Assembly: GCA_951213105.1 (NCBI GenBank) | Contig: OX578149.1 | Coordinates: 1,798,001 to 1,862,000, forward strand | Length of the DNA stretch: 64,000 bases | DNA from: Amaurobius ferox | Taxonomy: Eukaryota; Arthropoda; Arachnida; Araneae; Amaurobiidae | Reading direction: 5' to 3' | Shown: in pieces, positions 54,765-64,000 of the stretch | Position numbering within the stretch: position 1 is the stretch's first letter | How the letters are laid out: the number at the start of each line of letters is the position of its first letter | Program-made: the position numbers and the translations under genes | The notes under the pieces: model-generated | Told to the model about the DNA's origin: nothing | Seen by the model: the letters and a program-made list of their open reading frames with translations, nothing else | Databases searched by the model: none

Positions 54765-56260
54765 AGGCTATTTACTTAGAAATTTTAAGGATCCCCCTTT
54801 AAAATATTTGTAGTACCTCCATTTCGCTGTTATCTGACGATGATGAATTCATCTCATACCACCTTATTAAGTGTTTCTGATTCTTTAAATGTTCTTAAAC
54901 ATGTCATTTACCCCAAAAAATCGGAGTTCTATCCTTAAAAACTTACTTAAATCAACATTTAACTATTATGTGCCCACGATGCGTATCACACATGCCGTCT
55001 GAATCTTCGTATTCGTCCGCTTTAAGTGCTGATATATTGCGCTCAGTTAGAAAAAAATTCAGGGTGTTATTCTTAAAAGCTATCTTAGCTTTTCCCTATT
55101 TCATAACTATGTATTGGCTATGTGTATCGCCTATGTCGTCTTAGTAGGCATTTACGCTACTTCAAAAGTTTTTAAACATAACATTTACCTAAAAATCTAA
55201 AGTCCCACCCCCAAAATATTACTCTAATTCCTATTTTCCCTCGATAGGTATTGGTGATGGTGCTATTCTACTCCCACTTAAAGTGTAGTTTCTAACCATT
55301 CAGAGGTTTCTAAACATCCTCATTTATGTGAAGAAGCCAAAAATTCTATCCTTAAAAACATGTTTAGTTCTACTTTTGTTACTATATGCGGATGATGTGC
55401 ATCGCACATGCTGTCTCAATCTGCGTATTCATCCGCTTTAAGCGTTTATATGTTGCGCCTAGGTATAAAAAATTTAAAGTTTAATCTTTAAAATATTATG
55501 CTAATTCCGCATTTTCCCTCGATAGGTGTTAGTAATGATTACACTCTATGCTCTTCAGTATGTGTTTCTATTCCTTAAAAGTTAGTAGAAATCCCTATTT
55601 AGCTAGAAAATTCTCAGAGCCCCCTCTAAAAATTTGTTGTACACCCTTTAGTATGCCTTTATATCCCTTTAAAAATTAGTGGAAATCCCTATTTAACTAA
55701 AAAAAAATTCAAAGTTACGTACTTATAAATTATCCCTAGTTCGCCACTTTACTGTTATTTCAAGTATGTGTATCATATCTAGCCCATTAAAAGTTTCTGA
55801 ACATGTATATTTAGTTCGAAATTTGAAGTTTAGTCTTTAAACAATATTTAAGTTTCCCCTTCGCTGTTATGTATCGGCGCTGCATTCATTCCAAGTTATC
55901 TCGCTGGGCGTTTCCGTTTCTTAAAAACTAGTATAAATTACCATTTATGTGAAACTTCTAAAGTCTTTACTTTAAAAATTTATCTTAGTTCATAATTTTA
56001 CCGCTAGGTGTCTTGGGTAAGTACACCCCCATTCCACCTCATTAGATGTTTTCATCCTCTTTAAATGTTTCTTGATATCTCATTTAGTTCCAAAATCTGA
56101 AGTCCTATCTTTAAAAAATTTTCTAATACCCCCTTCCTAATGTTATATGCTGCTTATGGGCATTCTACATACCCCCTCGGTAAGCGCTAGCACCCTCTAA
56201 GATTTAGTAGATTTTCCACTTAATTCAAAAAAGTTAGAGTCATATACAAAAAATATATGT
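54765..56260. repeat. Degenerate tandem array, about 137-bp period, about 12 units
   Basis: An anchor CTTTAAAA-like word falls at 54799, 54935, 55073, 55211, 55352, 55488, 55626, 55723, 55837, 55972, 56111 and 56245. Ten of the eleven steps are 134-141 bp or, once, 114; the remaining step is 97. Each unit carries AAAGTY.TATCTTTAAAA, then TTCGCTGTTATGTA-like, and TTTAAA.GTTTCTAAACAT-like words. Units are old and diverged. Confidence 0.8.
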
Positions 56261-57985
56261 TATTCGTCGTGAAGAAATTAGCGTGTATGTTGCTATTTCA
56301 AGCGTTAAAAATCACAGGATAACCATTTTCGGCTATATATTTCCTGAATACAGACAGACTCGCTCGTATTTCGAGTGAAGCGATTTCTTATTCAGTAATA
56401 TAACACGTGTCAACGTCCACTACGTATTCTCCTAGTGCCGAGAATGTGTTAAATATCTCCCATCCGCACAACAGGGTTGGGCGGAGCACTTATAGCTATA
56501 TCATTTTTTTACGAGACTTAAGCGTAGAGGGTTCTGTCATGTACTTTTATTTTTAAAAATGGTGGGATTTAGAGAGATAAGATGACCCTTCACGCATTTC
56601 TCTATTTCTACCTATTGTTAGCCCCGAAATTCAAATCTTTAACAAATACCTCATATATTTTATAACCGGCCATGGCCCTTTCTTAGATTACCTTAACTTT
56701 TTTAAACATAAATCATCCTCCAACTGCCCTTGCAACGCATATGGTGATGCAGACCATTATTTATTCTCTTGCCCCTTTACTAAAGAATACCATTTAATTA
56801 AACCTGTCCCCGCTTCCCGTGCAGCTTGGTTCTCCGGGGTTTGCCGACATTACTGAATAAACTCAAGAACTGTGTTCTCGTCGCCCGTGATATTTCGAAC
56901 CGTGCTCGCTGAAAAGCTTGTGAGTACCTACTCTCCCCGTGTCTCTGGTGGTCAATCCCCTCCCCCTGCTGTTCCTGGGTTTCCCTTTGTTTTTTTTTAT
57001 TTTTGTGTTTTGCTGTTTTTATCGTTGTGTTAACTGTCTCGTCACCACCTGAAAACGGTATCGTCTTGTTCCTGTTATACAAACCTGCCAAACAATGTGA
57101 ATAAGCGACTTATATATGGAAATGTAAAATGTTTACACTTTGAAGTGATACCTTTGTACATATATTCTCAATACAAAATTGTGTCTCTGTCTGTATATAC
57201 ATCTACAAAGTCATAATCACTCATATCTGTCTGTAATATAACAACAAAATTATAATCACTCCATTTATATACATTTCTGTTAATTTATACTTTAATTCTG
57301 TAAATATTTATAATCTCATATATTATTTCCAAATTATACATCTGTAAATATTGTACACATCTATAAATATTGTAAATTATGGATTATACAGATAGTCCAC
57401 AAACACAAAGGTTTTACTTTTGTATCATTAACAGATAATTTATATTTCTGTTACTTAAATATCCTTCAATGTCTATATTATTTTTGTCCAGCTTTATTGT
57501 CCTGGCTGGCATTATGTAACCCTTTTTTTGCTCTTTTATGCGCCCTGCTCTCTCTTTCGTCCCCTCCTTTTGTATATTCCCCCTCTGTTCTTTGCCCTGG
57601 TCTCTCTTTGTCCCCCCCTTTTGTAACTTCCTCTGGTTGTTTTAATTCCCTTTATTCATTTATTTTATTTTATTTTATTTTTTTTAAGTAAATTTAAAGT
57701 TTTTTAAATATCCCTCCAGGGTCTCTTTGGTAAACCTGTGCAGCCTTATTGCTTTGTACTTTAAAATTTTCACAGTTACTTTTTGCTTAAACCTGTTGTT
57801 TTTCTTATGTGTTCTTTTATGCTTTTGTGTTTCTTGTATCTTTGCTTGTCTTGTTGTAACTTATTGTGTTGTGATTTAATTTTAATATGTGTTGTAATTA
57901 CTTGAATCAAAAAGAAAGTTCCCGGCCACACACTTAGCTACAGTAAACCTTCGGGTCTGTCGTGTGGTCTGGGTTTCCAACATCC
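56261..57985 (+). mobile_element. 3' end of a non-LTR retrotransposon (Jockey/R1-type)
   Basis: The coding tail (56584-56856) is followed by a long pyrimidine-rich untranslated region. It then ends in a hairpin: CCCGGCCACACACTTAGC..., GGGTCTGTCGTGTGGTCTGG and GTTTCCAAC. The stem GGCCACAC/GTGTGGTC and the end word TCTGGGTTTCCAAC match the tails of the SINEs and solo elements in design. The 5' limit is uncertain; sequence before about 56560 shows no reverse transcriptase. Confidence 0.7.
56584..56856 (+). pseudogene. LINE ORF2 C-terminal fragment (zinc-knuckle end)
   Basis: 91 codons. It reads DPSRISLFLPIVSPEIQIFN, then FITGHGPFLDYLNFFKHKS and NCPCNAYGDADHYLFSCPF. The TGHGPF..YL.RF block and the C-x-C...D..H.LF.CP knuckle are the standard C-terminal region of Jockey/R1/I-type LINE ORF2 proteins, after the RNase H domain. 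The catalytic domains are not present in the window, so this is a 5'-truncated copy. Confidence 0.85.
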
Positions 57986-58069
57986 AACACACTATGCGTA
58001 TAAACTGATACACTAACCTTTTTTTTATAATACTTATTTTTAAAATAGGTATAACCTCTGGGGTTTTTC

Positions 58070-60330
58070 TAGATTTTCAAACTAAAATGGATGTGGGAAT
58101 TCATAACATTACTCACTTAAATGTTTCGCTGATAAACGGTCTATAGGTTCCCTCATTGGGTATATACACCTCCTCGAATAGAGTCGATCACACGATTCTG
58201 CTACTTTGAAAACATGTTTCTGTTAGTTTTTTACACGCAAAAATTGTGTTTTTGTGGAAAAACGTTTGAAAAAAGCATAGGTGTGAAAACCTATGTTAAT
58301 TTCCATAGAGAAAACAGCGCATGTGTGGTTATTGAAAAGCACACGTATAAAGTAACACACGTATTAAAATAACATACGTATTAAAACATGCTGGTTTAAA
58401 TAAATAACACATGTATTAGAATAACGCACGTATTAAAACATGTTGGTTTAAAGAAATAACACACGCATACAGACATGGGTATGCGGAGGTTTTTTAAATT
58501 CCAAGACTCAAATAAATGCAAGATTCATAACACTTAAATATTTTGCAGATCAACAGGTATCTACTATTATTTAAACTCCAAGACTGGAGTGGTTGGGTAA
58601 ACACACCCCCACCAATACACCCAATTCCTGAGATTCCCGAAATTCCCGAGATTCTCGAAATTCTGCTACTTTAAAAACGTGTTTTTCTTAGTTTTTACAA
58701 GTAAAAAGTGTGTTTTTGAAAAAAATCGCAAAATGTCACATTTTTCAAAAAACGCATTTTTGGTAACGCTTTTGCAAAAACGCCCATTTTAAAAAAAAAA
58801 TGCAAATGTGCGAAAACCTATGTTAATTCCTATAGAGAAATCAGACATTTTGAAAAAAATCGAAAAATTTTACATTTTTCAAAAAACGCCTTTTTGGTAA
58901 CATTTTTGCAAAAACGCACATTTTTTTTTACAAAAAATACACAAAAGTGCGAAAACCCATGTTATTTCCCATAGAGAATTCAAACAATCTAAAAACCGCA
59001 ATTTATTTAAAAAACGTACATTTTTGTTGTTTTTTAACGTTTTTGAAACTTTTTGTGAAAAAACGCTAAAAATGACACACGTTTAAAAACCTATGTTATT
59101 TTCCATGGAGAAATACAAGATTCTCACAGTTCACTTCGCAACCGCGATATAGCGGAGGGATAGTGTAAGAACGATGGTCTTGGTATGCCTTCAGCATACC
59201 CCTTTGGCACACCCTTGGTACGCTTTGACATACCCCTTGATATGTCTTTGATATGCTCCTGGCATACAGATATTCAATACTTAATCACTTAATTTGATTA
59301 ACATCCTTTAATTAACTTGCGAGATTCATAACACTAATGAATGAAATATTCTTTTTAAAACATGTTAAAATTTAAGGATATCCCTATGGTAGTAGTACAC
59401 TTGTAAAATAGCACACATATCAAAACATGTCGGTTTAAAGAAACTCTCGTGTAAAAACATATGTATACAGAAATTGGTATCTGCTCTTATTTAAACTTAA
59501 TCGCTTAATTTAATTATCATCCTTTAATTAACTTGTGAGATTCATAACACTTAAGTATTTTGGACATAAGAACATATTCACGATTATTTAAAATATTTAT
59601 TTAAAATATTTATTTTTTAAATTTTGAAATCTAAGACTGGAATGGTTGGGTAAACACACCCCCCCCCTCCAATAGACCCAATTCCTGAGATTCTCGAGAT
59701 TACCGAGGTTCCTGAAATTCTACTACTTTAAAAACACACCTTTTTCATCACATTTTTGTAAAAACACACATTTTTGATGTTTTTTCACGTTTTTGCAACA
59801 TTTTGTGCGAAATGTTAATTTTGTCCATTACCACATTTTTAGTAGCATTTTTGTAAAAACGCACATTTTTTTGTAAAAAAATTACAAAATTGCGAAAACC
59901 CATGTTAATTCCCATAGAGAAATTGGAATTTTGTAAAAAATCGCAAAATGTTAATTTTGCCCATAACCACATTTTTTGTTACTTTTTTATGTTTTTGAGA
60001 CATTTTGTGCAAAATGTTAATTTTCCACATTACCACATTTTTTGAAAAAAAATTACAAAAGTGTGAAAACCTATGTTAATTCTCATAGGGAAATTAACAC
60101 TTTGAAAAAAAAGTCGCAAAATGTTAATTTTGCCCATTACCACATTTTTGTTGCTTTTTTTACGCTTTTGGAACATTTTGTACAAAATGTTAATTTTTCC
60201 CATAACCACATTTTTTTTTTTTTAAATTACAAACGTGTAAAATTCAAGTAAGTTCAGATATATTATTTCCCGAAGAGAAATACAAGACATTCTTAAAACC
60301 TATGTTATTTCCCTTCATACAAGATTCTCG
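58070..60330. repeat. Repeat complex with self-complementary A/T blocks
   Basis: GTGYGAAAACCYATGTTAATTYCCATAGAGAAA recurs near 58282, 58808, 58948, 59082, 59892, 60062 and 60297. Between the copies lie AAAAACGCACATTTTT-like words that are nearly self-complementary. TTGGGTAAACACACCCCC with CCCAATTCCTGAGATTC occurs at 58595 and 59645, about 1.05 kb apart, so larger blocks were duplicated too. CGAGATTCATAACACTTAA-type words recur at 58524, 59316 and 59536. No coding sense. Confidence 0.75.
59131..59200 (+). repeat. GCGGAGGGATATT-type unit
   Basis: AACCGCGATATAGCGGAGGGATAGTGTAAGAACGATGGTCTTGG. A related unit, AACCGCCATATAGGG ... GCGTAGGGATATTGTAAGGACGGTGACCTTGG, lies at 60345-60412. Confidence 0.65.
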
Positions 60331-60579
60331 CAGATAAGTATTCGTAACCGCCATATAGGGTAAGCACTTTTTCTTAGAAGGCGTAGGGATATTGTAAGGA
60401 CGGTGACCTTGGCATGTAATAACAATGACTTTGATATACTTAATCACTTTATTTAATTATCCTCATTCATTTAAAAAAAAAGAAAAAAAAATACGAATAT
60501 TTCGTACTTAATCACTTTATTTAATTCATTTATAAAAAGAAAGAAAAATCCCAACTATCAGAAAAATCTCAAATTTTAA

Positions 60580-61110
60580 TTCTCCTTTCCGTCGGTAGGG
60601 GTGCTGATGGTACTATTTCAGAGGCTCAGCTGCTACCACCCTGAAAAAAGTTTCTCCATACAGATGTTGCTATGACAACCCAAACAAACAAACAAAATAT
60701 ATTTCTAAGTTCCATCCTTGATAGTTCCAATTTTCGCCGCTAGGGGGCGCTGATGGTACTATTTCAGAGGCTCAGCTGTTGCCACCCCCAAAAAAGTTTC
60801 TCCCCACAAGTGTTGCTATGGCAACCCAAACAAAAAAATATTTCTAAGTTCCATCCTCAATAGTTCCGCTTACCCCCGTTAGGGGGCGCTGAGCATCGCT
60901 GAGCCTTCCGTGGTGTTGCCACCCCGAAAAAGTTTTCCCTTTACTTAGAAAAATCTCGTTCCAAAAAATTTATTTCCCCTAAACTCCTCGTACAAGACTA
61001 CGAAATCGTTGCCACCCGAAAAAAAGTTTCCCAAAAATTTTTTACCCCCACCTTTTTTCATTTTCCCCCCTTTTACACCCCCGTCCAGGATTACGGAATT
61101 CAAGATAGCG
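60580..61110 (+). repeat. Repeat block T, right copy, with CTCF-like words
   Basis: Three monomers of about 140-146 bp carry GCTGATGGTACTATTTCAGAGGCTCAG, GTTGCCACCCC.AAAAAAGTTTCTCC, GTTGCTATGGCAACCCAAAC and TTTCTAAGTTCCATCCT. TAGGGGGCGCTGA (60741 and 60880) lies within CCGCTAGGGGGCGCTG, close to the known CTCF core. The outer end CCAGGATTACGGAAT (61085-61099) mirrors 21514-21528. Confidence 0.78.
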
Positions 61111-61179
61111 GCCATTTTGCTGAGCGCTGAGCATTGCTGAGCCTCTGTTGCAGAACCGACCTTCCTCTACTACTCATGA

Positions 61180-61650
61180 GATATGGCTTTCACAGTCTGA
61201 TGAATACACACATAGTAACATACATACGCACAGACATCCGGTGGGTGGTAGTCCAGTGGTTAGCTCGCGGGAATTGCACTCGGTAGGTCCGGGTTCGATT
61301 CCCTTGGCTGCCAAAACTGCCGGCGTGTTCACGCGGAGTACGATCACGTTAAACATGTGGGTCCGTAAGTCCTTCCGAGAGGTTGGTGGTAGGGGAAGAA
61401 GGGGAAGGTCCCTTTGGATGCCTCTCCCACTGGGTTCCGGTCTAAATTGGGTGGCTCTTCCCGGCCGTCCAAACAGTTACCTTATACCTTTCTGGTAGGT
61501 TGAACGGTATGGATCTCCACAACAACAACACACAGATATCTCCTGAAAACGTTCGATTTGAGATACGTAAAACGTGCCCGTCCGTCTTTCACTTGAATTC
61601 GATCCCGGCACGATATTTCTCCGATACATTTATACTATATAGGTAGGCAG
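61180..61650. repeat. Dispersed repeat R3, copy 3, split by a SINE
   Basis: CACACATAGTAACATACATACGCACAGACATC, the SINE, then CACAGATATCTCCTGAAAACGTTCGATTTGAG and TATACTATATAGGTAGG. The same R3 sequence is uninterrupted at 33105-33205. Confidence 0.75.
61239..61530 (+). mobile_element. Full-length tRNA-derived SINE
   Basis: The head GGTGGTAGTCCAGTGGTTAGC and B box GGGTTCGATTCCC are intact. The body is as in the 16 kb copy, ending in a hairpin and (CAA)n. Target duplication CACAGACATC / CACAGATATC (61229-61238 and 61531-61540) has one mismatch. The head differs from the 16 and 29 kb copies (TAGTCCAGTGG against TAGCCCATTGG), so it may be a subfamily. Confidence 0.88.
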
Positions 61651-63585
61651 TGGCGCGCACATTCCCCCACTCAGGAAGCCATCAAGGTACGGAAAAATGA
61701 TATATGGAAAAATGGTAAATAAACTATTTGGTTACCCCCCCCCCCTCCTTTTTATGGCGACGCTACTGTAGAGAAAATAAAAAAAGAAATCGTTCAGAAA
61801 ATGAAGAAAACTACTTTGATTATAATGTGTCCAATGTTAAATTCACTTATTTTACAAGACGTATATAAAATTCAACAAGATAATGACAAAATAACAAACC
61901 GCAAATATAGAATTTATTTACCTGTAACGAAAACTCGACCTGTTCAACCTATCGAGATTTCCCTCATTCAACGTAAATAAATTCAAAAAACAGAATTTTA
62001 AAATTTAGAAGCGATAACAGATCCCGGAAACCAACAGGATTATTTAGAAGTTTCTTATAAAAAATGAACTGCTGTGGGGTTCCACTCAAATGTCTCCTAT
62101 CAGAATTCATTTTTAAGTATTTTTTTTCTTTTGCGAATTTTACGAGAAAAAGATTTGAAACATCTGCATCGGGGTTCCAAATATCCAATTACAAAAGGAT
62201 CCCAATTATAGCATGTCACCCTTTATTGACATTTTTGTTATGAATACCAAGTTTAACAATGCATTTCCGAAAGGGGGGGAGGTCTGACGTCACGAACATT
62301 GTATCGAGGCTATTTGTCACTCCAATGATTCGTGACCACGGAGCCCTCAATAATCCGCTTCACGCATGATTATGCCACATTTTATCCTAGGCTGCCAAGA
62401 AAATATGAATTTTCGAAGTTTTCGCTCGCCATTTAAAAAATTCTATCTGGTTCTCGAAGTTTTGTGAAAATCCATTAATCTGTGCTTACGCATACATCGA
62501 GCCCAGACAGACGGACATCCCTCTAAAAATAATTGAAACGTGTTGAAAAGCTATTGTCATTCAAATATCGAAATCGAAAAATTTCGTGAAAACAGTCTTT
62601 TCTCCATCTTATATTGTAATAAGACCTCAAAGATTTCTCTGCAAGAATTCCAAGAAAGAGCGAATTTCGAGTCATGACTTTTCAATCGGGTCATGAGCCT
62701 ATTAATAGATCTAAGCCAAAGATCTTCATTTACATCCTTTTTCGGACGAGGTCACTCTACAAACATTCCGGTTAGGACCTAAAATCTTGGCACGTGTTTG
62801 TAGAATTCTAATTTGCAAGATCTTTCACGGATTCCTTCCGACGACGATCCTTTCGGGCACAACGTAAAGGATTTTGAGATAAGTAAAGTGCGCGAGATGT
62901 TAAAAGAGTAGCGCATCACCCTTTTGACACTGCATGGGCATGTACCGATTTTTAACGCGAAGTTTGCCTGTGCCTGGATGTCATCACTCGAACTCGGAAA
63001 GCATTTCACAAAACTGAGGGAAGTGTCTTACCCCGACATAGATTAGATTTCGGTACGATGTGTTGGGTTATACTTTTGGATATTTAACAATTTTAGTTTT
63101 GCTTTTTGTCTAAACGTGTTCAGGGGTCTTATTTACATAGTCTTTCTCCTCTAGTTATCCATTTTCCAATTGTTTAGGTTTTTGATATTCTTTGTTCAAA
63201 TAGGTTCTATTCTATAGGTTTTGTGTTAAAAACGGCGAAAGTTCGTTCTTTTTAGGTTTTAGCAATTTAAATTTATTTAAATTGGCTAATTTGTGATTCC
63301 ATTTATTGCCCTTTTTATTCCCTTTAATTTGATTCCAAATTTATTGCTCTCTGTTAAAAATTGGTTAATTCATCGCAATTTTACAGTTTTATTCTATTTT
63401 CAGCTTTTTAAATATTTCAGAATCGTCCATATTTAAATTATTGCCGAATTCGTATATTTCCAACTCGTTTCACTTCATTTCTTTTTAATTTTCGTCTGCT
63501 TTGAAATTCCATTTCTCTTCTTTAAAATTTCGAGTTTTTAATTGGTTGACCGTAATATTAAAATCGTCTGTCATTAATTATTTTA
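61651..63585. other. Spacer, no supported gene
   Basis: C-run at 61735-61745. A moderately less AT-rich part (62240-63010) has no recognised exon. Confidence 0.4.
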
Positions 63586-63634
63586 TCGTTCATCGATAAT
63601 TTTGTTTACAATCTGTGGCAGCGATGTTTCGCAG

Positions 63635-63643
63635 TATATAAGC
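63635..63643 (+). promoter_or_regulatory. TATA box candidate near the window end
   Basis: TATATAAGC within GCAGTATATAAGCAAACTCGCGCG, followed by less AT-rich sequence to the window end. A start site would fall near 63665. No coding start can be confirmed before the window ends. Confidence 0.3.
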
Positions 63644-64000
63644 AAACTCGCGCGTTTCTTTTGCTCTTCCTTCGGAATTAGAACCTGAGATGTGATCTGT
63701 CAAAGTTGTTGTTTTCGGCGCGAGCCGTAGTTCGAATTCGGCTTGAAATGTATCATTATTCCCGGCTGTGATGTGTGTTTTGTTTTTCAAGATGTGGATT
63801 GATTTGTTTAGTTTATAATCAATCAGCAGTCCTTTGCCGCTGTGCTCTTTGATGTTGTTTATGTCTGGAAGCTGCGACGGAATGAAGAGTCATGCTAATT
63901 AGTTTCATACCATTTAAATAATGATCCAAGATGTTTCACGATTTATGTGATGTCGGCCGAGGAAGTCTTACCGGCCAATTAGAAATTTGTTTATCTTGAC
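63644..64000. other. Less AT-rich end region
   Basis: It could be a 5' untranslated exon downstream of the TATA candidate. I see no supported reading frame or donor. Confidence 0.25.

Overview
The window is eukaryotic nuclear DNA from an arthropod, most likely a chelicerate such as a spider. That placement is an inference from the AT-rich sequence, the lack of dense ORFs, the split genes with GT-AG introns, and a very heavy load of Tc1/mariner, pogo, hAT, SINE and LINE relics. No database search was possible. There is no prokaryotic layout: no operons, no ribosome binding sites and no CRISPR array. Most of the window is transposons in various states of decay, with a few host-like coding pieces.

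Layout. 0-6 kb: a SINE headed by 5S rRNA sequence (832-1215), a Tc1 fragment, a non-autonomous element with long inverted ends (2987-4033), and a nearly full-length but dead mariner-type element (about 4559-5879). 6-16 kb: AT-rich DNA with a three-copy tandem repeat (7725-8395), a dispersed repeat called R3 here, and two short palindromes (14.6-14.9 kb). 16-17.5 kb: a SINE with a perfect 14-bp target duplication and two minus-strand exons of an unidentified gene. 19.5-21.4 kb: a 56-bp solo retroposon tail, a Tc1 fragment and a copy of repeat R2.

21.5-29.7 kb: a repeat block, then a broken multi-exon C2H2 zinc-finger gene. A hAT element with an 8-bp target duplication (24248-26996) interrupts it. 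A TATA promoter and SINE insertions follow. 30-40 kb: two pogo/Tigger-type elements, a foldback element, and a 3.1-kb palindrome whose two 1.5-kb arms each carry a reverse-transcriptase fragment. 40-48 kb: a degenerate SINE, a foldback MITE with a solo tail inside it, two Tc1 fragments and another R2 copy. 49-50.6 kb: a 227-codon unknown ORF, partly duplicated in tandem, with repeated perfect GTAAGT splice-donor words. 51.7 kb: a second SINE family derived from a serine-type tRNA.

54-61 kb: a second copy of the first exons of the zinc-finger gene, a degenerate array with a period of about 137 bp, the 3' end of a LINE, a long repeat complex, and a repeat block homologous, in inverted orientation, to the one at 21.5 kb. 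The window ends with a SINE inside an R3 copy and a TATA promoter candidate (63635).

How the parts fit. The LINE 3' end at 57.9 kb has the same terminal hairpin plus TCTGGGTYTYCAAC as the SINEs and the solo tails, so one LINE machinery probably moved all of them. The two zinc-finger gene copies, the GCGGAGGGATATT repeats and the two inverted blocks at 21.5 and 60.6-61.1 kb suggest either one very large mobile element or repeated copies of one. This is the most speculative but potentially most interesting reading.
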